Notes: generated from the letters alone by a model not told the origin. Counted from the first letter of the stretch, positions 34,634 through 43,118 are shown. The stretch: DNA of 64,000 nt from Nonomuraea jiangxiensis (GCF_900099965.1 NZ_FNDJ01000006.1:140165-204164), one strand, 5' to 3'. Translations and numbers: made by a program.

Positions 34634-34762
34634 ATGACCGGCCCTAGGTATGCGCGGTAAGCATCCGGAGCGCGGAGATAAGGCATCCACCCGATGTGCC
34701 GGGCAGGGCCTTAGCACGATTCTTGAGGATGTCAGGAAAAGTACGAAGTGTCAGGAGACACC

Positions 34763-34909
34763 ATGAACCCCGAGATCGAGTTCGAGCTCATGAAGAACCA
34801 CGCCAACGAGCTGCGCCGGGCCGCCGCCGAGCACCGCCGCGTACGCGAGGCCGAGCGGCACAACAAGTCCGAGCGCCGCTCGCTCTTCGGCAAGCGCCGT
34901 TCCTCATGA
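34763..34909 (+). CDS. 48-residue charged small protein
   Basis: ATG 34763 is preceded by CAGGAGACACC. The product, MNPEIEFELMKNHANELRRA and on to a basic tail ending GKRRSS, is amphipathic and rich in Arg/Glu, with a coiled-coil-like middle (ELRRAAAEHRRVREAERHNK). Small proteins of this look occur upstream of LuxR/LAL regulators in many actinomycetes; their function is unknown. It stops before a strong hairpin. A role linked to the following regulator is inferred only from position. Confidence 0.72.
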   Translation: MNPEIEFELMKNHANELRRAAAEHRRVREAERHNKSERRSLFGKRRSS

Positions 34910-34922
34910 TCACCCGAAAAGT

Positions 34923-34952
34923 GCCCGGCCACATCCTCGCTCGTGGCCGGGC
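34923..34952 (+). terminator. Terminator after the 48-residue protein gene
   Basis: Perfect 10-bp stem GCCCGGCCAC / GTGGCCGGGC with a 10-base loop, 14 bases after the small protein stop. Confidence 0.7.
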
Positions 34953-35017
34953 CCCTGTACCTCCCTGACCCGGGCCGTACGCCGTAATTGCGTCGAAAGC
35001 AATCGTTGGGGCATGAC

Positions 35018-37876
35018 ATGCTGGATGACATGCGGGGACGTCCTGTCAGTCCTGTTTTCGTAGGGCGCGAAGAGGAGCTGGCAGCTCTGTCCGAAAGCTT
35101 CGACGTGGCCAGAAGGGGACTGGCCACGGCCGTCCTGCTCGGCGGGGAGGCCGGAGTCGGCAAGACCCGGCTTGTCCAGAGGTTCGCCGAGCGCTGCGCC
35201 GCGGGGGGCGCGCAGGTGCTCTACGGCGGCTGCGTCGAGTTGTCCACCGAGGGTCTGGCCTACGCCCCGTTCACCGCCGCCCTCCGGCAGCTCGTCAGGG
35301 AGCAGGGCACGGCCGCGGTGGCCGCGCTGCTGCCGGAAGGCGCCGAGCGCGACCTGGCCCGGCTGCTCCCCGAGTTCGGCGAGCCCAACAGCGACGGCGA
35401 GACCGACACCGGGCGGGCCCGCCTCTTCGAGCAGTTCCTCACGCTCCTCGAACGCCTCGCCGACGGCAACCCCACGGTCCTCGTCATCGAGGACATCCAC
35501 TGGGCCGACAGGTCCAGCCGCGACCTGATCGCCTTCCTCAGCCGCAACCTGCACGCCCCGCAGGTGCTGATCGTCATGACCTACCGCTCCGACGACCTGC
35601 ACCGCCAGCACCCGCTCCGGCCGGTGCTGGCCGAGCTGGGCCGGGTCAACGGCGTGCACCGGCTCGACCTGCCCCGACTGTCCAGGGACGAGGTCGCCCA
35701 GCAGATGACCGGGATCCTCGGCGTCGTCCCCGAGTACAGCAAGGTCCAGAAGGTCTACGAGCGCAGCGAGGGCATCCCGCTGTTCGTGGAGGCCATGCTG
35801 GAGGGCGGCGAGGACTGCACGTTCCCCGAGTCCATGCAGGACCTGATACTCAACTCCGTCGAGCGGCTGCCCGAGGAGACCCAGCGCGTGCTGCGGGTCG
35901 CGGCGGCCGGCGGCACCCGGGTCAGCCACGCCCTGCTGGCCGCCGTGAGCGGCCTGTCCGAGATGGAGCTGGAGACCGCGCTGCGCCCGGCCATCGCCCG
36001 CAACGTGCTCCAGATCGCCGACAACCGCGCCTACGTCTTCCGGCACTCCCTGATCCGCGAGGCCGTGCACGACGAGCTGCTGCCGGGCGAGCACCAGCGG
36101 CTGCACGCCAGATACGCCGAGGAGATCTCCAAGAACCGCAGGCTCGTCCCGCCCGGCCGCGCCGCCGTCGAGCTGGCCCACCACTGGTACGGCGCCCGCG
36201 ACGACCACTGGGCGCTGATCTCCGCGTGGGAGGCGGCCCAGAAGTCGTTCAAGGCGTTCGCCTACACCGAGGCCATCCCGCTGCTCGAACGAGTGCTCAT
36301 GCTCTGGGACCGGGTGCCGCACGCCGACGAGCTCATCCACGCCGACCACACCGCCGTGCTCGAACGCGCCTCGGAGGCCGCGAACGCCGTCGGCGACACC
36401 GACAAGGGCATCCGATTCGTCAAGGCCGCCCTGTCCCAGCTGGACGAGACGCAGGAGCCGGAGCGGGTGGCGCACCTCATCGCGCGCCGGGCCTCGTTCA
36501 AGACCTCCAAGGGCCAGCCCGGCGTCATCGACGACCTCCGGCACGCGCTCCGGCTCGTCCCCGAGGACAGCCTCGAATGGGCCGAGGTGGCCGCGTCGCT
36601 GAGCCGCCACATCATGATGATGGGCGAGACCGGGGAGGCGAGCGAGCTCATCGCCGAGGCGCTGCGCCTGGTCAGGGCGCACGGCGACCGGTGCCTGGAG
36701 TCCGACCTGCTGATGAACCTGGCGCTCGGCCACTCCCTCAACGGCGAGCTGGAGTCCACGATCGCGGTCAACGAGGAGGCCCTTGAAATCGGCTTCGCCG
36801 AGGACTCGGGCCGCCTGATCACCAGGGCGGTCGGCAACAACATCGACGCGCTGCTCGACATGGGCCGCGACGAGGAGGCCCTGCGGCTGGCCGAGCACGG
36901 CTGGGAGCTGGCCAAGCAGTACGGCCGGCTCCGCGGCAGCGGCCTGTTCATCAAGAACAACTGGGCCGAGTCGCTGGAGGCGCTCGGCCGCTGGGACGAG
37001 GCCATCGAGATCGTCGAGAGCGCGCTCAGCCACGGACCGGTCCTGCGCACCCGGTACACGCTGCTGCGGCTCCGCGCCGACATCGCCCTGGCCAGGGGCG
37101 AGGCGCAGCTGGTCGAGGGCATCCTGTCAGAGATCGGGGTGTTCAAGGACCGCCCGGAGGAGTGGGTCCAGGACATCACCAGCAACGCCCGCCTGCGCAT
37201 CGGCTGGCACCTGCTCAGAGGCGAGCCGGGCGAGGCGCTGGGCGTGGCCGAGCGGGTCCTCGCACGCCCCCGGCAGTCGAGCAAGGCCATGCTCGGGTGG
37301 CGGCTGCTCGCCCTGCTCAGGGTCGTCTGCGACAGCGCCGAGGCCACCGAGCCCGAACGCGCCGCCGCGGTACGCAAGCACGCCGCCGAGGTGGCCGCCG
37401 AGTTGTCGGTGATCGGGCCGGTCGTGGAGGCGTACCGGCTGTCGTACATGGGGGACTTCGACGCCGCGGCGGCGGCCTGGGAGCGGCTCAGGCGCCCGCA
37501 CAACCAGGCCAAGGCGCTGCTGCGGGCGGCGACCCTGGTGGCCCGGGGTGGCGACCGCGAGGGCGCGGCGACCCGGCTGAAGGTGGCGCTCCCGCTGGCC
37601 AAAGCGCTGCGCGCGACGCCGCTGATCGACGAGATCGAGTCGCTGTCGCGCCGGGTGGGCGGCCTGCAGGAGCAGTCGGAGTTGCTCACGCCGCGTGAGA
37701 TGGAGGTCCTGCGCCTGGTGACGCAGGGGAGGACCAACCGGGACATCGCAGCCGAGCTGTTCATCTCGGCGAAGACGGTGAGCGTGCACGTGTCCAACAT
37801 CCTGGCCAAACTCGGCGTGACCACCCGCGGCGAGGCCGCCGCGGCGGCCCACCGGCTGTCGCTGCTGTCCCCGTGA
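35018..37876 (+). CDS. LAL-type (large ATP-binding) LuxR-family regulator
   Basis: A 952-residue STAND-type activator. The N-terminal AAA domain begins PVFVGREEELAALSESFDVA, with Walker A GGEAGVGKTRL and Walker B VLVIEDIHWADRSS. A long helical TPR-like middle (residues ~400-860) follows, then a C-terminal LuxR HTH (LTPREMEVLRLVTQGRTNRD, ISAKTVSVHVSNILAKLGV). Such regulators switch on gene clusters after ligand or protein input. I place the start at ATG 35018, behind GGGG; ATG 35030 (MRGRPVSPVFVGREE) is also plausible. Nearby genes are unrelated housekeeping genes, so its regulon is not evident. It converges with the TMEM165-like gene 10 bases downstream. Confidence 0.93.
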   Translation: MLDDMRGRPVSPVFVGREEELAALSESFDVARRGLATAVLLGGEAGVGKTRLVQRFAERCAAGGAQVLYGGCVELSTEGLAYAPFTAALRQLVREQGTAAVAALLPEGAERDLARLLPEFGEPNSDGETDTGRARLFEQFLTLLERLADGNPTVLVIEDIHWADRSSRDLIAFLSRNLHAPQVLIVMTYRSDDLHRQHPLRPVLAELGRVNGVHRLDLPRLSRDEVAQQMTGILGVVPEYSKVQKVYERSEGIPLFVEAMLEGGEDCTFPESMQDLILNSVERLPEETQRVLRVAAAGGTRVSHALLAAVSGLSEMELETALRPAIARNVLQIADNRAYVFRHSLIREAVHDELLPGEHQRLHARYAEEISKNRRLVPPGRAAVELAHHWYGARDDHWALISAWEAAQKSFKAFAYTEAIPLLERVLMLWDRVPHADELIHADHTAVLERASEAANAVGDTDKGIRFVKAALSQLDETQEPERVAHLIARRASFKTSKGQPGVIDDLRHALRLVPEDSLEWAEVAASLSRHIMMMGETGEASELIAEALRLVRAHGDRCLESDLLMNLALGHSLNGELESTIAVNEEALEIGFAEDSGRLITRAVGNNIDALLDMGRDEEALRLAEHGWELAKQYGRLRGSGLFIKNNWAESLEALGRWDEAIEIVESALSHGPVLRTRYTLLRLRADIALARGEAQLVEGILSEIGVFKDRPEEWVQDITSNARLRIGWHLLRGEPGEALGVAERVLARPRQSSKAMLGWRLLALLRVVCDSAEATEPERAAAVRKHAAEVAAELSVIGPVVEAYRLSYMGDFDAAAAAWERLRRPHNQAKALLRAATLVARGGDREGAATRLKVALPLAKALRATPLIDEIESLSRRVGGLQEQSELLTPREMEVLRLVTQGRTNRDIAAELFISAKTVSVHVSNILAKLGVTTRGEAAAAAHRLSLLSP

Positions 37877-37886
37877 TCCGTTCGGG

Positions 37887-38453
37887 CTAGAGCAGCGCTT
37901 CGGCCAGGAGGATCACGCCGAAGATCGCGAACGCCGCGGCGGCACCGTACTTGATGGCCTTCTCCGGCAGGTGCTTGCCCATCAGCCGCCCCACCAGGAT
38001 CGCCAGCGCGTCCGCGGCCACCATGCCCACCGTCGAGCCGATCCAGGTGCCGAGCCAGCCGTGCTGCGTGGCCAGCGTGATGGTGGCCAGCATGGTCTTG
38101 TCGCCCAGCTCGCTCAGGAAGAACGCCACGGTCACGGCGAACAGCACGTTGGCGGTCGCGCGCTGGGCCTTGCGGGACTCGTCCTCGCTCAGCTCGTCCC
38201 CGCGCAGCGTCCACACGGCGAAGGCGAGGAAGGCCAGCCCGGCCACCACCGAGATGGCCGTCGTCGGCAACGCGTCCCCGATCACCCCGCCCACGGCGAC
38301 GCTGACCAGATGCACGACGGTCGTGGCGATCGTGATGCCCAGCAGCACCGGCCAGGTCTTGAAACGGGTGGCGAACGTCAACGCCATGAGCTGGCTCTTG
38401 TCACCGAGCTCGGCCACGAAGATGACGGCGAGACTGATCCAGAACGCTTCCAA
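37887..38453 (-). CDS. TMEM165/GDT1 family cation transporter (probable Mn2+ exporter)
   Basis: A 188-residue membrane protein with two copies of the family motif E-x-G-D-K-[ST]: FVAELGDKSQLM near residue 15 and FLSELGDKTMLA near residue 115, each opening a three-helix bundle. Family members move Mn2+ or Ca2+. A yybP-ykoY-type manganese riboswitch precedes it, supporting a role in Mn2+ export when manganese is high. I start at TTG 38453 (LEAFWISLAVIFVAE) because the open frame further upstream lies inside the riboswitch; AGAGGAG precedes it closely. A GTG or ATG start in the leader is rejected for that reason. Confidence 0.92.
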   Translation of the reverse strand: MEAFWISLAVIFVAELGDKSQLMALTFATRFKTWPVLLGITIATTVVHLVSVAVGGVIGDALPTTAISVVAGLAFLAFAVWTLRGDELSEDESRKAQRATANVLFAVTVAFFLSELGDKTMLATITLATQHGWLGTWIGSTVGMVAADALAILVGRLMGKHLPEKAIKYGAAAAFAIFGVILLAEALL

Positions 38454-38494
38454 GGCTCCTCTTCCGCGCGGCCGAACCGGAAGCGAGGAACCCG

Positions 38495-38645
38495 GGGAGA
38501 TTTTTCGGGCACGGCTTCGGCCCGGCAGCGTCTTGTCCATGACTGCCAGGCCGAAGGTCTCGTCCGCCCTGTGAGGCCCGCGTGACCGGGCGCGATGAAG
38601 CGCCAGTATGTCGATCACACGATTGGGACTACTCCCCTTCGGTAA
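38495..38645 (-). promoter_or_regulatory. yybP-ykoY manganese riboswitch
   Basis: On the minus strand the leader of the TMEM165-like gene contains the conserved elements in order: GAAGGGGAGTAGTCCC (38641 down to 38626), then GATCGACATACTGGCGC, then GACGAGACCTTCGGCCTGGC and GACAAGACGCTGCCGGGCC, ending near CTCCCCGGG at 38493. GGGGAGTAG and the ACATACTGGC loop are hallmark sequences of this RNA class, which binds Mn2+. GGGGAG near its start can also pair with CTCCCC near its end, which may be the closing P1 helix or the switching helix. Location and gene family match the known association. Exact boundaries are estimates. Confidence 0.85.
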
Positions 38646-38678
38646 TTCCGAATCACCATAACAGCTCTGATCGGGCGC

Positions 38679-39716
38679 CTATTCCGTCAGGGAGCAGCCG
38701 ATCAGCACCGGTTCGTTGACCAGCGTGACCCCGAACTTCTCGCGCACGCCGTCCCTGACCTCCCTGGCCAGCGCCAGCAGGTCGGCCGTGGTGGCGGCGC
38801 CCGTGGGATTCGTCAGCGCCAGGGTGTGCTTGGTGGAAATGCGTACGGGCCCGCGCTCATATCCCTTCGGGAAGCCGGCCTGCTCGATCAGCCAGGCGGC
38901 GGGCACCTTGATCAACCCGTCCGGCAGGTCCCACCGCGGATGCCCCGGCGCCCGCACCTCCAGGTCCTCGGCCTCGGCGGGCGAGAGCACCGGGTTGGTG
39001 AAGAACGATCCGGCGCTGCGCGTGTCCGGATCGTCGGGGTCGAGCACCATGCCCTTGCCCCGCCGGAGCCCCAGAACGGCCTCTCGCGCCCGTTCGAGCG
39101 GCACCCGGCCGCCGACCTCGGTCCGCAGCCTCCTGGCCAGCTCCTCGTAGGCTACGGGGCCGGACATCTCCGAAATATCCAGCGCGTACGTGACCGCCAG
39201 CACCACGTGCCGCGACAGATCCCGCTTGAAGACGCTGTCCCGGTAGGAGAACCCGCACTGCCGCGCCTCCATGTCGACCACCTGCCGGGTCAGCCGGTCG
39301 TAGGCCCGCACGCAGAAGACGGTCTGGGCCACCTCCTGGCCGTAGGCGCCGACGTTCTGGATGGGCGTCGAGCCCACCAATCCGGGAATGCCGGACATGC
39401 ACTCGATGCCCGACCACCCTTCGGCCACCGCGCGGGCGACCAGCGGGTCCCAGTCCTCGCCCGCCTCGACGGTGACCAGCACGTGATCGCCGTCGCGCGT
39501 CACGGACACGCCCTGGGTGGCGACCTTGACGACCAGCCCGTCGAAGCCCTCGTCGGACACCACGACGTTGCTGCCCCCGCCGAGCACCAGCGTGGGCACG
39601 GCGTTCCGGTCGGCCTCGGCTATCAGCGAGACGAGCTGCTCCGCGGTGGTCGCTTCGGCGAAATCGCGGGCGGGCCCGCCCAGGCGCAACGTGGTGTACG
39701 GCGCGAGCATCTCCAT
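38679..39716 (-). CDS. murB: UDP-N-acetylenolpyruvoylglucosamine reductase MurB
   Basis: FAD enzyme that reduces enolpyruvyl-UDP-GlcNAc to UDP-MurNAc in peptidoglycan synthesis. The 345-residue product has TTLRLGGPARDF, the FAD loop LGGGSNVVVSDEGF, GIPGLVGSTPIQNVGAYGQE, the substrate-binding FSYRDSVFK, the catalytic Ser in SAGSFFTNPVLS, and C-terminal ISTKHTLALTN. I start at ATG 39716 (MEMLAPYTTL); ATG 39710 is also possible. It lies 20 bases after the glycosyltransferase-like gene and is probably cotranscribed with it. Position downstream of rpmG and MaoC genes is conserved in actinomycetes. Confidence 0.96.
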   Translation of the reverse strand: MEMLAPYTTLRLGGPARDFAEATTAEQLVSLIAEADRNAVPTLVLGGGSNVVVSDEGFDGLVVKVATQGVSVTRDGDHVLVTVEAGEDWDPLVARAVAEGWSGIECMSGIPGLVGSTPIQNVGAYGQEVAQTVFCVRAYDRLTRQVVDMEARQCGFSYRDSVFKRDLSRHVVLAVTYALDISEMSGPVAYEELARRLRTEVGGRVPLERAREAVLGLRRGKGMVLDPDDPDTRSAGSFFTNPVLSPAEAEDLEVRAPGHPRWDLPDGLIKVPAAWLIEQAGFPKGYERGPVRISTKHTLALTNPTGAATTADLLALAREVRDGVREKFGVTLVNEPVLIGCSLTE

Positions 39717-39736
39717 GAGCAACTAGCTTATGAGGC

Positions 39737-40849
39737 TCATCCGGTTCGCAGCATCCGCAGCACGGCGTCGTAGTTGCGTTGTCCCTCGCGCCGGCCGTAG
39801 TCGGGGGCGATGTCATGCGGGCCCAGCCGCTGCACCGGCAGCCGCTCGGCGGGCACCACCAGCTCGCCGGACAGGCCGAGCGAGAGCTCCAGATCGGCGT
39901 TGCGGCCGTAGTTCGCCTGCTCCGGCAACGCGCCGATCGCCGCCGACCTGCGCACCGCCATGAGGTCCCCGGTCAAGGCGTTCACCCTGCCGGGCGCCGC
40001 GTCCTGCCACTGCTCGCCGCCGTCCAGCAGCTCGACGCCTCGCCAGCCGGCCGCCACCGCGCCCTCCACGACGGCCGCCACCAGCGGTGTCAGCGCGTCC
40101 CCGCAGAGCATGAGGGAGGTCTCCATCAGCACGTGCACCTCGGCCTCGTCCAGCCGCAGCAGCTTGGCCCGGCACTCGCCCCAGGTCGCCGTGCCGCCGC
40201 GCCAGTGCGGCTGCTCGGCGACGTGCCACACCGCCACGCGCTCCGGATACCGCTCGGCCAGTCCGCGCAGCACGTCACCGGCGCCGTCGACGTTCCCCAG
40301 GTCGAGGGCCAGCACCCGGGCGCTCGTGTGGTCCAGCAGGGACTGCACGCACTTCTCCACGTCCGCGGGCCACCCGTCGACCAGCAGGCTGACGCTGGTG
40401 GTGACGTCCTTGACCTCCAGGCGCCGGCGTTCGTAGGTGACGCCCAGTTCGTCGAGGCGGTTGGTGGCCAGCGTGCCGTCCCAGGTGACCTGGGCGTGCA
40501 ACATGACGTCGCCCGGGTCGCCGTGCTGTCCGGGGTCCCCGGAGAAGCCGAGCTCGGCGGCGGGGTTGATGCGAGCATGCGTACCGGCCGGCTCGGTCCC
40601 CTGAGCGCCCTCCGGCCGCGTCTCCCGGGTGTGCGCGGCCGATGGCTTCGCCCCGGCGGTCCCCACTCCGGTGGCCGCCCCCGCTCTCCTGGGCGCCGCC
40701 CCGCCCGTCGTGTCACGCCCGGTGCCGAGGCCCGCGGCCACCTGCTCGATCCGTGCGGGTCGCAGGTGCGCGGCAGGTTTGTGGTCCGTCACAGCGCTGA
40801 CGGGGATCGACCGGACAGTGGGCCAGACTTGTCGCGCGACATCACTCAT
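39737..40849 (-). CDS. Glycosyltransferase-like protein
   Basis: A 370-residue protein with a variable Ala/Gly/Thr-rich N-terminal region (residues 1-115) and a conserved C-terminal domain that resembles GT-A folds: VSLLVDGWPADVEKCVQSLL, ARVLALDLGNVDGAGDVLR, a DEAEVHVLMETSLMLCGDAL stretch in place of the DxD region, and ALTGDLMAVRRSAAIGALPE. It keeps the binding-site order of family 2 but has no clear DXD, so donor and metal use are unclear. Such genes sit between the MaoC pair and murB in related genomes. Start ATG 40849 is chosen; a second ATG 33 bases upstream is possible. Confidence 0.7.
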   Translation of the reverse strand: MSDVARQVWPTVRSIPVSAVTDHKPAAHLRPARIEQVAAGLGTGRDTTGGAAPRRAGAATGVGTAGAKPSAAHTRETRPEGAQGTEPAGTHARINPAAELGFSGDPGQHGDPGDVMLHAQVTWDGTLATNRLDELGVTYERRRLEVKDVTTSVSLLVDGWPADVEKCVQSLLDHTSARVLALDLGNVDGAGDVLRGLAERYPERVAVWHVAEQPHWRGGTATWGECRAKLLRLDEAEVHVLMETSLMLCGDALTPLVAAVVEGAVAAGWRGVELLDGGEQWQDAAPGRVNALTGDLMAVRRSAAIGALPEQANYGRNADLELSLGLSGELVVPAERLPVQRLGPHDIAPDYGRREGQRNYDAVLRMLRTG

Positions 40850-40974
40850 AGGAAGACGCAGTACCCGAGACGCGCCCGACATATCACACCATTTCAGACG
40901 CCCAGCACGCCCCCCGCCCCCGCTCAGCGCGCAGCCCTTCGACCCGGCTCAGCCCCGACCCGGCGCAACCCGTC

Positions 40975-41403
40975 TCAGACGAGCTGAACCACGGCGCGGG
41001 CCTTGGACAGCACCTGCGCGTCGCCTGAGCTGGCGGTGAGCCCGATGACCACCCGCCCGCCTTCCAGCTTCTCCTCCACCACCCCGCTGACGGAGATCGT
41101 GGCCCCCTGGTCGTCATCGGGAACGACCACCATCGACGAGAACCGCACCCCGAAGTCCACCACGGCGCCGGGATCCCCCGCCCAGTCGGTGACGAACCGA
41201 CCGGCCTGCGCCATCGTGTACATCCCATGCGCGATCACGTCGGGCAGCCCGACCATCTTGGCGAACCGCTCGTTCCAGTGGATCTGGTTGAAGTCGCCGG
41301 AGGCCCCCGCGTACATCACCAGGTTGACCCGGCGCACGACGTAGTCCACCGCCGGGATCTCCTGCCCGACCTCCACCTGGTCGTACTTCACCGTGGCCGC
41401 CAT
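40975..41403 (-). CDS. MaoC-like (R)-hydratase (HadB type)
   Basis: A 142-residue hot-dog fold protein. It has the hydratase 2 motif SGDFNQIHWNERFAKMVGL with catalytic Asp and His, then PDVIAHGMYTMAQ. By analogy with the mycobacterial HadAB dehydratase it should pair with the upstream MaoC protein and dehydrate (R)-3-hydroxyacyl-ACP in fatty-acid elongation. Gene order rpmG-hadA-hadB matches that of mycobacteria, although mycolic acids are not implied. ATG 41403 starts one base after the upstream stop. Confidence 0.9.
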   Translation of the reverse strand: MAATVKYDQVEVGQEIPAVDYVVRRVNLVMYAGASGDFNQIHWNERFAKMVGLPDVIAHGMYTMAQAGRFVTDWAGDPGAVVDFGVRFSSMVVVPDDDQGATISVSGVVEEKLEGGRVVIGLTASSGDAQVLSKARAVVQLV

Positions 41404-41404
41404 C

Positions 41405-41854
41405 TCAGCCCGCCCCTCCACGCTCGACGATCGTGTTGTAGGTGACGCAGACCGGCTCGCCCTGAACGGTGGACACGTCGCTCCTGACCGTCAGCAGCTC
41501 GTTGCGCCCGGCGGTCCTGATGTCGGTGATCGTGCTCGTCATGACGAGCTCGTCGCCGGCGTGGACGGGCCGCACGTACTCGAAGCGCTGCTCGCCGTGG
41601 ACGACCATGGCGAAGTTCAGTCCCAGCTCGGGATCCATCAGCGCCTCGCCCCCGCTCTGCAGGCTGAACACGATGGGGAACGTGGGCGGCGCTATCACGT
41701 CGGGATATCCGGCGGCCTGGGCGGCGTCCTTGTCACGGTAGAGGGGGTTGCCGTCGCCGATCGCGGCCGCGAATTCCCGGATCTTCACCCGGCTGACCTC
41801 GTACGGGGCGCTGGGCGGATAGGTCTTGCCGATGAAGTCGCGATTCAAGGCCAT
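41405..41854 (-). CDS. MaoC-like protein (HadA type, probably non-catalytic subunit)
   Basis: A 149-residue hot-dog protein with the MaoC N-terminal-like pattern: MALNRDFIGKTYPPSAPYEV, then IGDGNPLYRDKDAAQAAGYP and PTFPIVFSLQ. The catalytic His of the hydratase motif is absent (YRD in place of IHW), as in HadA, which supplies substrate tunnel residues to the HadB subunit. It precedes the catalytic partner by one base. Preceded by GAGGGAGC for ATG 41854. Confidence 0.9.
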   Translation of the reverse strand: MALNRDFIGKTYPPSAPYEVSRVKIREFAAAIGDGNPLYRDKDAAQAAGYPDVIAPPTFPIVFSLQSGGEALMDPELGLNFAMVVHGEQRFEYVRPVHAGDELVMTSTITDIRTAGRNELLTVRSDVSTVQGEPVCVTYNTIVERGGAG

Positions 41855-42219
41855 CAGTGCTCCCTCGCATGTCTCTCAACAAGCGCTGCCGAGCGTGACG
41901 CTAACAGAACAAGGTTCGGCTGTCCCCGCCCCTGCCGCTATTTTTGCCCCACCCGACCCCGACCCACCTCCATCGCGTACGGCGGAGCCAAGCCGGCCGC
42001 CACCCACCGACCGTGGCTGATGGCCTCCAGGAACACGCCCGCTGACCGCCACGTGGTCCCCGCCGTTACGCACGCCCACTTGACCGTCCGAGCGGCTCCC
42101 CGACCCCCTCCGAGCATCCGAGCAGCGGTGCGCCCGCGTGCTCAAGCCCCGGGCCGAGCAGTCCACGGGCACGCCGAAAGGGAGCGTGGGCGTGCATTAG
42201 GGGTCCATGGAACACGACA

Positions 42220-42248
42220 AACCGGCGCCCTGCGAGGGGACGCCGGTT
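42220..42248. terminator. Second hairpin downstream of rpmG
   Basis: AACCGGCG / CGCCGGTT with a 13-base loop; lies beyond the main rpmG terminator and may back it up. Confidence 0.45.
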
Positions 42249-42274
42249 GTGCGGTATGCAGGAGGTCCTGAAGG

Positions 42275-42300
42275 TAAAAGCCCCGCCCGGAGACCGGGCG
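42275..42300 (-). terminator. Rho-independent terminator of rpmG
   Basis: On the minus strand CGCCCGG-TCT-CCGGGCG is followed by GGGCTTTT, a GC stem plus T-run, starting 26 bases after the rpmG stop. Confidence 0.85.
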
Positions 42301-42325
42301 ATGCCGAACTGGCTGACTGCGCAGG

Positions 42326-42490
42326 CTAGCGAGTCTCGCGGTGCGCGCGGTGGCAGCGGCAGTTGGGGCAGTACTTCTTCAGCTCAAGCCGATCCGGGTC
42401 GTTGCGCCGGTTCTTCCGCGTGATGTAGTTGCGGTGCTTGCACTCCTGGCAGGCCAGCGTGATCTTCGGCCTAACGTCGGTGGCAGCCAC
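42326..42490 (-). CDS. rpmG: 50S ribosomal protein L33
   Basis: A 54-residue ribosomal protein, GTG start 42490. It reads [20 protein letters not shown] and continues to [11 protein letters not shown] and [20 protein letters not shown]. Both CxxC pairs of the zinc-ribbon (C+) form are present (CQEC and CPNC), so this is the zinc-binding paralogue type. It follows tRNA-Met on the same strand and precedes the MaoC pair, the conserved actinomycete order. Confidence 0.95.
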   Translation of the reverse strand: MAATDVRPKITLACQECKHRNYITRKNRRNDPDRLELKKYCPNCRCHRAHRETR

Positions 42491-42561
42491 TTGGGAGTGC
42501 CTTTCTACGTTCGGGACATGGACACACCCCTGCCCAGGCCGGACGACCTGGGAATGGGCAG

Positions 42562-42635
42562 TAGCGGAGGCCGGACTTGAACCGGCGACACAACGATTAT
42601 GAGCCGTTTGCTCTGCCTGACTGAGCTACTCCGCC
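42562..42635 (-). tRNA. tRNA-Met (CAT), elongator
   Basis: 74-base cloverleaf on the minus strand: acceptor GGCGGAG / CTCCGCT, D-arm GCTCAGTCAGGCAGAGC, anticodon loop CTCATAA with CAT complementary to 42599-42601, T-arm GCCGG-TTCAAGT-CCGGC. The anticodon stem lacks the three GC pairs of the initiator, so it is the elongator. CCA is not encoded. It lies 71 bases upstream of rpmG. Confidence 0.95.
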
Positions 42636-42781
42636 TTTGAGCCGGTAACGACCCCGGCCTGTAGAGGATACCCGAAGTGGCGAGCACATCAGTAACTCAC
42701 CTGATCGGGTTGGGTGCCCCCTAGTATGCCCCAGGACCCCCCGACAACCGAAACCCAACAGCAAAAGCCCCGCCTGCTGTC

Positions 42782-42832
42782 GGCCCCCAACGGCCACCCA
42801 ACCGTTGACCCTCCCCTTACCCGGGGAGACCC
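42782..42832 (-). pseudogene. Decayed tRNA-Thr-like fragment
   Basis: On the minus strand this segment resembles the 3' half of the intact tRNA-Thr at 44802-44874: CTCCCCGGGTAAGGGGAG replaces the anticodon arm, GGTCAACGGTT is identical, and the T-arm and acceptor end (CCGTTGGGGGCC) are recognisable. There is no matching 5' half and the anticodon loop is altered by an indel. It lies in the same orientation about 2 kb downstream of the intact gene. Confidence 0.6.
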
Positions 42833-42982
42833 GCGCCGGACCCCACCAGGGATCTTGTATGAAGGCGCTGGCCAGCGTAGCAGCGCCCGTTCCCGAGCGC
42901 GAACCAGCACGTCAACCAACCACCCCACGATCCAGACAACCCCCCAGCCACCACACCCCGCCCCGGCCAACCCCACCCGAAG

Positions 42983-43080
42983 GACCCGCCCGACCCGGAC
43001 CCGCCCGACCCGGACTTGCCCGACCCGGACTTGCCCGACGCGGACTCCCCGACGCGGACTCCCCGACGCGGACTCCCTGA
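42983..43080. repeat. 14/15-bp tandem repeats
   Basis: About seven units of CCCGACCCGGACTTG changing progressively to CCCGACGCGGACTC. Unit length varies between 14 and 15, so it is unlikely to be coding. Adjacent to the 3' end of a frameshifted gene. Confidence 0.75.
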
Positions 43081-43118
43081 CGTGGGCTTCCGACGGGTCG
43101 GGAAGAGGAAGGGCGGCT

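Larger units (their letters stand above)
41855..42325. other. Intergenic region between rpmG and the MaoC genes
   Basis: About 470 bases without a gene that I can support. Contents are the rpmG terminator (42275-42300), a second hairpin (42220-42248), and the promoter of the MaoC pair, probably within ~100 bases of 41854. No small protein with a sensible start was found on either strand. Confidence 0.6.
42636..43118. other. Non-coding stretch between tRNA-Met and the frameshifted gene
   Basis: No supportable gene. It contains a tRNA-Thr-like fragment (about 42782-42832), a C-rich region and 14/15-base tandem repeats (42983-43080). Confidence 0.6.

Noticed and set aside
34540..34686. N-terminal extension of deoC to ATG 34686
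   Set aside because: It crosses the tandem duplication and adds residues not seen in the aldolase family.
38454..38618. N-terminal extension of the TMEM165-like protein
   Set aside because: The region is the manganese riboswitch, so it is an untranslated leader.
42983..43080. CRISPR or coding repeat
   Set aside because: Units are 14-15 bases, contiguous, and vary in length so no frame is maintained.
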